64,000 nucleotides of DNA, taken from Luzula sylvatica. Its lineage: Eukaryota > Streptophyta > Magnoliopsida > Poales > Juncaceae. The position numbers and the translations under genes were made by a program. Below, piece after piece: positions 33,071 to 43,063 of the stretch. The DNA lies in assembly GCA_946800325.1 (NCBI GenBank), contig OX326959.1, positions 32,712,527 to 32,776,526 on the forward strand. Reading direction: 5' to 3'. Each line of letters starts with the position of its first letter. The stretch's first letter is position 1. The notes beneath the pieces were generated by a model that ran no database searches, was not told where the DNA came from, and saw only the letters and a program-made list of their open reading frames with translations.

Positions 33071-35155
33071 TTAGTATTCTCTAGCCTTTCTTCGAAGCTC
33101 GTTCAACTCATTCTCAATATCAGCATCTCTGAAACTTCTTCCCGCTGTTCTGCCAGGTGGCAACTCTCCTTTCTGCACAAATTAATTTCATTTTATACTA
33201 TAACAATATAATCATAAAAATAAGTAGAGTAGTATACCAATGAAGGTCCAGATATTTCTCTCTTCAATTCCGCCAGATCATCATCCACTGACGAGGTCTC
33301 GAGCATTGCAAACTACATATATTAACAATATTTACATTAATATTATTTATATTAATATATATATTAATAAATGGGAATGAAATGATACCTTGCCCTCCAA
33401 ATCATCGGTGGTAAGTTGGTTCAAAGCCTCGGCTTGGGATTCCATCGTCATGACTAAATATTAAATAAAAATTCTCAATTTTTAATATAAAGAAAAATAT
33501 ATTTATTGTGTAAAAAAGGAATAAAGTAAAAAGAAATACCCTTTTCTTCCATTTTTTCAAAAGCTGAAAGAGCGCTACTTGTATTCACATTTCCCAGCAT
33601 TTCACTCACTTTAGTTGCGGTCCTAAATAAAAATAAATAAATATTATTTCCATTAAAGCAAAAAAAATATATATATATATAAGAGAAAAAGTATATACTT
33701 GGCTGATTGAGCACGAGCTTTGAGCGTATCTTTCTTCTGCTTTGCCTCTGATATCTTACTCTCTAATAACTAAAAACACAAGGTCATATACACAAAATTA
33801 TCAACCTAAAAAGTATTTTCAAAATACAAAGGACTAAAAGTAAACAAACCTTGGTATTTGAAACGAGATTGTCAACAACGCTCTTTTGTTGCTCGAGTTG
33901 TGACTTCAATGAACTCGCACTATCCTAAAATCGTGAAATTTAATCGATTTCAATATATTCTCTAAAAAAATAAAAAAAATAAATAAGACAGTATTTTTTG
34001 TTTCTTACAGCATAGGATTTACGCCTCTTGAGAGCTTCTCTAGCGAGATCTTCTTCACCTTTTTGAAGAGCCAATTGCGCTCTTTTATACCTGCAAAAAT
34101 AATAATTACAATTATACCCTTTTCTAAATTATTAAGTCATTTACGTTCTTATAAAGAAAAAAAATTGAATTACCAGTCTCCTGAAGCTTGTTCAGCGGCT
34201 TTGTATTTGTTTTCCAGTCTTTTCTGAGACGCTAAAACCTTCACAAAAAAAAATTAAATTTTATTCAAAAAATTATCGATGATTATGGAATAATCTTTTT
34301 TTTTTTTTTTGGAAATACCTGAGCGGTGGCTTGACGCATTTTGATTAAATCATCGTTCATTTCTAAAACGGCTTGATCTAATATTTTCTCAGGGTCTTCA
34401 AATGTACTTACTACTGCATTTGCATAAGACTATATGACAAAATATTAGCAATAAGTTTTGGATAATAGCCAACTAGAGTTAGCCTAGTTGGTCACAACTC
34501 TTGACTAGGGAGCAAGAGGTGTGGGGTTCGATTCCCGACGGGGACACTGGATTATAGATTAAATGTTAAAATGAGTGAATAGAGTATTGTGGCCTACGGG
34601 TTTGTAATAAAAAAATTAAAAAAAAAAAAAAGAGATTGTGTTTGGAAGTGGGACTTTGAGCCCTCTCCGAATTTACTCAAAAAAGTTTTGGATAATAGTG
34701 TATAATTAGGTTAATTGCATGTGTGGTGGAGAAATTGAGATTGTTATTACCTTGATTACTCTAGCAAAGCGATCAAATAGGCTTGCTCGAATTCTAAATC
34801 TGTTTAAATTCGTCCTTCTTACTTGTACGGATTTCAAGGATTTTCCTTCATGAAAAGATATTTGGTCATGAATTTATCCCGAAATTTTCAGTTCAGTGAA
34901 TTTTAGTGAAAAAATGGCTTCAACATTAAGCATCAATTCAAAGAATCACTGTGCTTTTGCAAAAAATTAAAGCCTTCTCCTCTTAAAAAAAAGTAAAATC
35001 AAAGCTGAAAACATCAAAATCAGTTTAAGATTAGTAAATATACCATTTCCGAAGGAGGAAGCTTTCGCGACTGGATAAGAAACAGAAGTCCTCCTAGAGT
35101 GAATACGCAAAGGGGGCGCCAAGCTTAAGCTCGTAGAAGGTGTCTTGAGCGCCAT
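33071..35155 (-). CDS. VIPP1: VIPP1, chloroplast vesicle-inducing / PspA-IM30 protein
   Basis: ESCRT-III-like membrane-remodelling protein of plastid envelope and thylakoid. Eleven exons, all phase-consistent: 35155-35044, 34845-34751, 34429-34319, 34238-34174, 34090-34009, 33924-33850, 33769-33699, 33622-33540, 33453-33389, 33312-33238 and 33172-33071; 311 aa (Arabidopsis about 330). A Ser/Arg-rich transit peptide covers about residues 1-60. Then comes the amphipathic helix [18 protein letters not shown], the PspA coiled coil ([47 protein letters not shown]) and the VIPP1-specific C-terminal helix ([13 protein letters not shown]) that bacterial PspA lacks. Intron 2 carries a SINE. Two site II motifs lie upstream. 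Coding sequence intact. Confidence 0.96.
34469..34682 (+). mobile_element. tRNA-derived SINE, copy 1, in VIPP1 intron 2
   Basis: 214 bp, inserted antisense to VIPP1. A-box-like TTAGCCTAGTTGGT and B-box GGTTCGATTCC identify a tRNA-related Pol III head; the 3' part includes AGAGATTGTGTTTGGAAGTG and CTCTCCGAATTTACTCAAAA. Perfect 16-bp target duplication AAGTTTTGGATAATAG at 34453-34468 and 34683-34698. Confidence 0.95.
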
Positions 35156-35406
35156 AAGAACGATAGATAAACCCTAATCGAGAAGAAGAAAATCTAGAAA
35201 ATCTCAGCAATAAACCTAACCAAAATTTCAATCTTTTTCGTTCTATATCCTTACAGGGGGAGTTTCAGAGACTCGAACACTCGATGCTCAGAGAAAGAGA
35301 TGGACCCAAAAATCATGTGTGGTGAAGTGATTCGTGATTGTAGCGAGATCTTAACAGGTCGGATATTTCTCATTTATTACATTAAACCCGACCCAATTGA
35401 CACATA

Positions 35407-35423
35407 TGGGCCTTCAATGGGCT
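35407..35423. promoter_or_regulatory. Two site II (TGGGCC/T) motifs upstream of VIPP1
   Basis: TGGGCC (35407-35412) and TGGGCT (35418-35423), about 255 bp upstream of the VIPP1 ATG. Site II elements are TCP-bound motifs common in promoters of plant housekeeping and organelle-protein genes. Confidence 0.5.
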
Positions 35424-35454
35424 CAAATTTAATAAGAAAATTGAAGAAATAAAA

Positions 35455-35922
35455 TACGTGCGTGTACGGATACGAAATCGATACGATACGGATAAGGTGG
35501 TACGGAAATTTTAAAAAAATCACGGATACGGATGCGGATACGGCTATATAATTATTATTTTAATATATTTAAATTATATATAAGTACTAAATTTAATAAT
35601 ATTTTTAAATTAAATATCATGATAATAAACAAAATCAATCGAACAATACAAATATCATAAAAGTATCATACACTTACTCTAGAAGTATTCTCGAATTAAT
35701 CTCGAAGTATCCTAGAAGTATCATGTATAATTTATTTAAAAATATTATGAGCCAAAATATATAATGAGCCGAAGTATCATCAATGAAATATCACATATTA
35801 AAATATTCGGAAACGTCACGTTACGTATTCGACACGTATCGGAGCCATATCGCATCCGTATCCGTATTGGATACCCGTATCTTCATGATACTTTGCATTT
35901 TTTGAAGTATCGGCGTAACATA
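35455..35922. mobile_element. hAT-type MITE between VIPP1 and CPSF73-I
   Basis: Third member of the family at 8622-9109: left end about TGCGTGTACGGATACG with GATACGGAT repeats, right end GAAGTATCGGCGTAACATA, AT-rich middle. The target duplication is not clear. Its right end lies at the left border of the CPSF73-I duplication, and a remnant-like phrase (GTCCGCATAACATA) is found at the junction near 40280. Confidence 0.65.
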
Positions 35923-36068
35923 ATGTGCCTGCCATTCATTAATACTTACTTATTATAAAAAAGAAAACAAATTTCATTGATTTAAATTAAAATTAAACAA
36001 ATTCATAAATCCATCATTATTTCTACAAGCTTACACAAAACCCAATTCCTCTCTCTCTAAAACAAACC

Positions 36069-38475
36069 CTAACAACTAGGGGGGCGAGGAATAGGTCTAA
36101 CCGCACCTTGAATCCTCCCAAAAGCAACCTTAACTCTCTCCTTAAGTACCAAATTTTCGCACTCGACATCCCCACTCGACAAATCCAATCGCGCCACATC
36201 AGCATCGACAGAAATCACCAATTTCCCATCCTCTCCAGACTTCACGTCTCCAAACAACGAGACCATCAAAGCGTACACGACTTTCCTCCCCATTTTCTCA
36301 CTCTCCTCTTCGCTCTTCTCACTCATCACCTCCAATTTCGGCCCGTCTCTCCCAATATTCAAAATCATAGCCACGACCGAGTCCGACACCATATCGCTAA
36401 TCGGATCCGATTCCCACGTCAACACAACATACTTATCAGACTCATATCTAACCGTCACTCGTTCATGAATCCTCAAACTCGGCACGTCACATTCCTCCAA
36501 TTTAATCGACTCGACGCTCTCATAAATCTGCTTCAACCTATACTTAACAACCTCGAAAGCTCCGGTATAAGGAACGGTAATTCGTTGCGTAATATTCGCA
36601 GTGGATAATTGCGAAAAAACCCGTAAATCTTCCGGAGCGATAATTTGGTACGCGAATCCTTTCTTCACGAGCAACCCGTTAACGCTCTCTCCGACTTCCG
36701 GATAATTCTCGGCCAATTTCCCGATCGTCTTCGCCATTTTCTCCGAATTGAAATACATCTCCAAAGACTGACAATTCTTCGGCGTGAAAATCCTCACGTT
36801 CGAATCTTGAAATTGCGTCACGAGTTTCTGCTTCAACCTACCCATTTGATTCGCTTCGCCGTGAACCAACACGATATTCGGCGGCATCAACTCCTTCAAG
36901 AATGCGCTCGTCTGCGCGAAATCCGCATGGGCCGAAAACGAAATGTAATGAACTTGCATGTTCAACGGGGCGATCAACCCGTTCATCAACGTAACCTCTT
37001 TAGGCTCGTTAATTATCGTCTTTGCCAGAGTCCCCTCGACTACGTAACCAGGAATGACGCACGAGTTTTTCTTGTCAGAGCACCATTTATCGAATAACTG
37101 TCTCGACAAACCGCTCTGGAGACCGCTAGGACTCGCCATGACCACGCTGGGTCCCACGTCGTTGAAATTCTCGATGCTTTTCAAGCTGGAGATGTGCTTG
37201 AAATCGAACGGGTTCGAATTTGCGAATTGGGTACGGATCCTCTCGTTCATCGCGTTGATGTACGTTTGGTAAACCGCCATGCAACGCTTCGCCAAAGGAC
37301 TCGCGTAGTAGATCGGTATGTTGTGTAGCTCGGGATGATTCTCCCAGTACTCGTCGAGGATTAGTAGTAATTCTTGGGCACGGCCGAGGGCGAAAGCGGG
37401 AATCAAAACCCTGCCGCCGCGGGAAATGGTGTCGTGGATTACGTCCGTGAATCTCTTTTCCCGGATTAGGCGAGGTTGGTGCATTTGGACGCCGTAGGTG
37501 GATTCGATGATGCAGATTTCGGGGGTGAATTGGGGGGTTTCGGCGGCGCGTAAATGACGGTCTTCTTCGCGGGAGTAGTCGCCGGTGTAGAGGATGCGGA
37601 CTCCGGCGATGTCGACCATGAACATGGCTGCGCCGAGTACGTGGCCCGCGGTGTAGCACCAGAATCGAATCCCGTTTACTTCTAGGGTTTGGTGGAAATC
37701 TATCACCTGGTTGGTTGGAAAAAAGTCAAATGGATGGCAATGGTGAAATTAATGGGTTTTTGAGGGGTACCTCGATTTTGTCCATGGAGCGGATGATGTC
37801 GTTTTCGTCGTAGAGCATGTCTTCGACGGAGACTTTGCTCACTTTGACGTAGTCGGAGAGGATGAGACGGTAAATGGCTTTTGTCGAATGGGTCATGAAG
37901 ACTCGGCCTTTGAAGTTTGTCTGTGGATTGGGATGTAATTCTTAAATAATGCAAGGGTTAAAGTGAAAAATAGTGTAAGTTTGATCATACCTTCTCTAGA
38001 AAGTATGGTAATGAGGCAGCATGGTCAAGATGAAAGCTGCAAAATTGAAGATTAATAGGAGCTCAATTGGGGGATAATTAGAGCTTAATTGATGTAAATT
38101 TAAGGAAAAGTACTTACTGGGTAATGAGAAGAACATCAATGGTGGAAGGATCGATTTCGTCAAAATAAGGCAAAGCAGCAAATCCAGAATAAGCAGGATG
38201 TATTCCACAATCAAACTACGAAAAAAAGAAACCAAAGCAACATTAATTACTCAAATCTACCCACTCAACTCATCCAAAATTTCATAATTTATAGCAACAA
38301 TTACCAGAACAGTCTTGCCCTTGAAGGACATGTAAACGCAAGATCGGCCGACCTCATTTCCAGCACCCAACGGCATAATCACGAGCTGATCTCCCTCCCT
38401 GTTCCCCGCCTGAGTGGACGGAGTAGGGTTTGGTCTCTTACTCGGTACCCCTCCTCCGGTCACCACTGACGCCAT
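36069..38475 (-). CDS. CPSF73-I: CPSF73-I, pre-mRNA 3'-end endonuclease, copy A
   Basis: Zinc-dependent metallo-beta-lactamase/beta-CASP nuclease that cuts pre-mRNA at the poly(A) site within nuclear CPSF. Five exons: 38475-38305, 38215-38118, 38036-37991, 37920-37771 and 37706-36069; 700 aa, close to Arabidopsis CPSF73-I (about 693). Catalytic HFHLDH at 90-95, AGHVLGAA (His177), LYTGDYS (Asp198), beta-CASP motifs [19 protein letters not shown] (His415) and VHGE (His437). One oddity: Ser349 in [12 protein letters not shown], where copy B and remembered homologues have Gly. Other differences from copy B: Lys131, Asp366, Val493. A Helitron-like insertion begins 33 bp upstream of the ATG, so expression may be altered. 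The coding sequence is intact. Confidence 0.96.
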
Positions 38476-38508
38476 TTTTCAGCACTACTTCGGGGATTAC
38501 CAATCCCT

Positions 38509-40087
38509 TCTTTTGGACCGTCTTTTATGCAATTTGTATCGTCAATCGTCGCAACTACGTCGTCATAATTATTTCAACCATTAAATTTTGATACGTGGCA
38601 ATATATGAACCATAGATTAATTTTTGATTTTATGTGATTATGTTTTATTTGTTGATATTTATGTGTCCCTTATTTTACACATATTTTTAAGAAATTTTAG
38701 AAGGTCACGTCACCTTACTAATGACGCGTCAAAATATTATTTGTTAGGTTCATGTTGAACCAATTGTATTTGATTTTGACATCACTTTATTTTGGACCCA
38801 TTTTTATGCAATTTTCTCATGCCACATCATCACAAATCATGCCACATCATCACAATTATTTCAATCATTAGATTTTGATATGTGGCAATATATGAACCAT
38901 AGATTAATTTTTGATTTTGTGTGATTATGTTTTATTTGTAGATATTTATGTGTCTTATTTTACACATACTTTTAAGAAATTTTAGAAGGCCACATCACCT
39001 TACTGATGACGTGTCAAAATATTATTTGTTAGGTTCATGTTGAACCAATTGTATTTGATTTTGAATTTTTTTCACAATATGTAACATGATCAATTGTGAA
39101 TACAAATAGAATGTGAATAGTTTAAATATCTAACATTAATAAATTAATATATAATATCATAAATACATCAAATATTGTTATTATTTTCATAATATAAAAT
39201 AAAAAAAAATTAAGAAATGTATTCGCTTGAATTTTATCTTTATTTTGAGATCCATATTATCATATATTTAATATTTTTCTCTAACTTAAAATTATGAAAA
39301 TAATTATGTAAAAAAAGATATAAAAATAAGTATAATTACATTAATGACTTGTAAGCCTAATAATTATTATTTTTAAAATTATAATTGATAAAAATTGCAC
39401 ATACTATTAAGTATGCTATTATTATATATTCAATACTTTTCTCTAACATAAAATTATAAAAATAATTATGTAAAAAAAAATATAAAAAATATAATTACAT
39501 TAATGACTTATAATCCTAATTATTATTATTTTCAGACATGTAATTGAAAAAAATTGCACATCCTAATTATTATTATTATTTTCAAAACAATTATGTTATA
39601 TTTGCGTTTTTACTTGAAACATTTTCATGTTAATCTATAAAAGAAATAATGAAATATATTTATTTACTAAACACAAATAATTTCTTTAACTTATATAATA
39701 TTTTTCAATAATAAGCATGAAACATAAAAATTATCACACAAATAATTTTTTTAAACTTTTACAATGTTACTATTATTAATTTTAGATATGCAAATTTAGA
39801 GTATCATATGGTTTTGATTTTTGTTTGTGTCCACGCATGTAGTTTTATTATTTTATAGTGACGGTTATTCTTTTTTGTATATGTTGTATTAAAATACTAA
39901 ATAAATATTTGCAATGTGTCATATTCAAAAATAATATAATAATTTTGTCATAATCAAACTTTGTTAATCAATATGATATTTATTTTTATAAAGTTTTATA
40001 TTTGATTCCGATAAATCATAACTATATATTATGTGTATGGTAAATCAAACGAAACAAAACCGCCGCGAAGCGTGGGTAATCTCCTAG
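38509..40087 (+). mobile_element. Helitron-like insertion upstream of CPSF73-I copy A
   Basis: 1579 bp present in unit 1 and absent from unit 2 of the duplication. The 3' end has CGCCGCGAAGCGTGGG then CTAG (40084-40087) followed by host TTAGGGTTC, which continues as in unit 2 (TTTAGGGTTC). The 5' end is taken as TCTTTTGGACC after a T; the 14 bp just outside differ between the units, so this end is less certain. No genes inside; starts with a 279-bp tandem repeat, the rest is AT-rich. Confidence 0.72.
38511..39063. repeat. 279-bp tandem duplication in the Helitron-like element
   Basis: Two diverged units, starting TTTTGGACC at 38511 and 38790, both containing ATATATGAACCATAGATTAA, TTTTAGAAGG.CAC.TCACC and TTGTTAGGTTCATGTTGAAC. 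Confidence 0.9.
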
Positions 40088-40205
40088 TTAGGGTTCAAAG
40101 CTTGGTTCTTTAGATACTTCGACATTATTAATCCTCCAGTTTTTTTTATTAAGCTCGATTTATTGGGTTGGGCCTTTATATTATTCATTTTGCAGGTCCG
40201 GCCCA
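40088..40205. promoter_or_regulatory. Displaced promoter elements of CPSF73-I copy A
   Basis: TTAGGGTT (telo-box core) abuts the insertion, with site II motifs TGGGCC (40169-40174) and GGCCCA (40200-40205). In copy B the same elements lie within about 150 bp of the ATG; here they are about 1.6 kb away. Confidence 0.6.
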
Positions 40206-40440
40206 ATATAATCGGAATGCTTTGTTATTTTGATTACGGAAGGAGAAATTATTACATATTTATAGAATATTTTAATAATGTCCGCATAACATACATAGTG
40301 TGCCTGCCCTTCATTAATACTTACTTATTATAAAAAAAAAACAAATTTCATTGATTTAAATTAAAATTAAACAAATTCATAAATCCATCATTATTTCTAC
40401 AAGCTTACACAAAACCCAATTCCTCTCTCTAAAACAAACC

Positions 40441-42849
40441 CTAACAACTAGGGGGGCGAGGAATAGGTCTAACCGCACCTTGAATCCTCCCAAAAGCAAC
40501 CTTAACTCTTTCCTTAAGTACCAAATTTTCGCACTCGACATCCCCACTCGACAAATCCAATCGCGCCACATCAGCATCGACAGAAATCACCAATTTCCCA
40601 TCCTCTCCAGACTTCACGTCTCCAAACAACGAGACCATCAAAGCGTACACGACTTTCCTCCCCATTTTCTCACTCTCCTCTTCGCTCTTCTCACTCATCA
40701 CCTCCAATTTCGGCCCGTCTCTCCCAATATTCAAAATCATAGCCACGACCGAGTCCGACACCATATCGCTAATCGGATCCGATTCCCACGTCAACACAAC
40801 ATACTTATCAGACTCGTACCTAACCGTCACTCGTTCATGAATCCTCAAACTCGGCACGTCACATTCCTCCAATTTAATCGACTCGACGCTCTCATAAATC
40901 TGCTTCAACCTATACTTAACAACCTCGAAAGCACCGGTATAAGGAACGGTAATTCGTTGCGTAATATTCGCAGTGGATAATTGCGAAAAGACTCGTAAAT
41001 CTTCCGGAGCGATAATCTGGTACGCGAATCCTTTCTTCACGAGTAACCCGTTAACGCTCTCTCCGATTTCCGGATAATTCTCGGCCAATTTCCCGATCGT
41101 CTTCGCCATTTTCTCCGAATTGAAATACATCTCCAAAGACTGACAATTCTTCGGCGTGAAAATCCTCACGTTCGAATCTTGAAATTGCGTCACGAGTTTC
41201 TGCTTCAACCTACCCATTTGATTCGCTTCGCCGTGAACCAACACGATATTCGGCGGCATCAACTCCTTCAAGAACGCGCTCGTCTGCGCGAAATCCGCAT
41301 GGGCCGAAAAAGAAATGTAATGAACTTGCATGTTCAACGGGGCGATCAACCCGTTCATCAACGTAACCTCTTTAGGCTCGTTAATTATCGTCTTCGCCAG
41401 AGTCCCCTCGACTACGTAACCAGGAATGACGCACGAGTTTTTCTTTTCGGAGCACCATTTATCGAATAACTGTCTCGACAAGCCGCTCTGGAGACCGCCA
41501 GGACTCGCCATGACCACGCTGGGTCCCACGTCGTTGAAATTCTCGATACTTTTCAAGCTGGAGATGTGTTTGAAATCGAACGGGTTCGAATTCGCGAATT
41601 GGGTACGGATCCTCTCGTTCATCGCGTTGATGTACGTTTGGTAAACCGCCATGCAACGCTTCGCCAACGGACTCGCGTAGTAGATCGGTATGTTGTGTAG
41701 CTCGGGATGATTCTCCCAGTACTCGTCGAGGATTAGTAGTAATTCTTGGGCACGGCCGAGGGCAAAAGCGGGAATCAAAACCCTGCCGCCGCGGGAAATG
41801 GTGTCGTGGATTACGTCCGTGAATCTCTTTTCCCGGATTAGGCGAGGTTGGTGCATTTGGACGCCGTAGGTGGATTCGATGATGCAGATTTCGGGGGTGA
41901 ATTGGGGGGTTTCGGCGGCGCGTAAATGACGGTCTTCTTCGCGGGAGTAGTCGCCGGTGTAGAGGATGCGGACTCCGGCGATGTCGACCATGAACATGGC
42001 TGCGCCAAGAACGTGGCCCGCGGTGTAGCACCAGAATCGGATCCCGTTTACTTCTAGGGTTTGGTGGAAATCTATCACCTGGTTGGTTGGAAAAAAGTCA
42101 AATGGATGGCAATGATGAAATTAATGGGTTTTTGAGGGGTACCTCGATTTTGTCCATGGAGCGGATGATGTCATTTTCGTCGTAAAGCATGTCTTCGACG
42201 GAGACTTTGCTGACTCTGACGTAGTCGGAGAGGATGAGACGGTAAATGGCTTTGGTGGAATGGGTCATGAAGACTCGGCCTTTGAAGTTTGTCTGCGGAT
42301 TGGGATGTAATTATTAACTGATGCAAGGGTTAAAGTGAAAATTATTGTAAGTTTGATCATACCTTCTCTAGAAAGTATGGTAATGAGGCAGCATGGTCAA
42401 GATGAAAGCTGCAAAATTGAAGATTAATTAGGAGCTCAATTGGGGGATAATTAGAGCTTAATTGATGTAAATTTAAGGAAAAGTACATACTGAGTAATGA
42501 GAAGAACATCAATGGTGGAAGGATCGATTTCGTCAAAATAAGGCAAAGCAGCAAATCCAGAATAAGCAGGATGTATTCCGCAATCAAACTACCAAAAAAA
42601 GAATAACCAAAACAATATTAATTACTCAAATCCACCCACTCAACTAATCCAAATTTCATAATTTATAGCAACAATTACCAGAACAGTCTTGCCCTTGAAA
42701 GACATGTAAACGCAAGATCGGCCGACCTCATTTCCAGCACCCAACGGCATAATCACGAGCTGATCTCCCTCCCTGTTCCCCGCCTGAGTGGACGGAGTAG
42801 GGTTTGGTCTCTTACTCGGTACCCCTCCTCCGGTCACCACTGACGCCAT
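40441..42849 (-). CDS. CPSF73-I: CPSF73-I, pre-mRNA 3'-end endonuclease, copy B
   Basis: Same protein as copy A. Five exons: 42849-42679, 42588-42491, 42408-42363, 42292-42143 and 42078-40441, exon lengths identical to copy A (171, 98, 46, 150, 1638 nt); 700 aa. All metallo-beta-lactamase and beta-CASP residues are present. I count four residue differences: Arg131 (A: Lys), Gly349 (A: Ser), Glu366 (A: Asp) and Ile493 (A: Val). It has the conserved Gly at 349 and keeps its promoter close to the ATG, with telo-box and site II motifs, so it is the better candidate for the main functional gene. High similarity also in introns indicates recent duplication or gene conversion. Confidence 0.96.
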
Positions 42850-42877
42850 TTTTCAGCACTACTTCGGGCCCTCGGGG

Positions 42878-42995
42878 TTTAGGGTTCAAAGCTCGGTTCT
42901 TTAGATACTTCGACATTATTAATCCTCCAGTTTTTTTATTAAGCTCGATTTATTGGGTTGGGCCTTTATATTATTCATTTTGCAGGTCCGGCCCA
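42878..42995 (-). promoter_or_regulatory. Telo-box and site II promoter of CPSF73-I copy B
   Basis: On the minus strand AACCCTAAA (42886-42878) is a telo-box; TGGGCC (42959-42964) and GGCCCA (42990-42995) are site II motifs. This combination is known from promoters of plant housekeeping and translation genes. Position is 29-146 bp upstream of the ATG. Confidence 0.6.
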
Positions 42996-43063
42996 ATATA
43001 ATCGGAATGCTTTGTTATTTTGATTACGGAAGGAGAAATTATTACATATGTATAGAATATTTT

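Larger units (their letters stand above)
35916..43063. repeat. Tandem segmental duplication containing CPSF73-I
   Basis: Unit 1 (about 35916-40270) and unit 2 (about 40284-43063) are nearly identical across the gene, introns, 3' flank (GTGCCTGCC.TTCATTAATACTTACTTATTATAAA) and about 185 bp of upstream DNA. After subtracting the 1579-bp insertion at 38509-40087, unit 1 is about 2.78 kb, the same as unit 2. Differences are scattered single bases. Confidence 0.93.

Noticed and set aside
34483..34536. tRNA gene (A and B boxes)
   Set aside because: The boxes belong to a SINE with target duplications; no complete cloverleaf or anticodon arm is convincing. The same holds at 31940-31995.
36108..37659. 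Long open frames antisense or out of frame to CPSF73-I exon 5 (also at 40480-42031)
   Set aside because: They mirror the GC-richer exon, have Arg/His-rich low-information translations and recur identically in both gene copies only because the exon does.
38497..38508. Exact 5' border of the insertion upstream of CPSF73-I copy A
   Set aside because: The short flank between CTTCGGG and the TC start differs from copy B, so I do not claim a base-exact border there.
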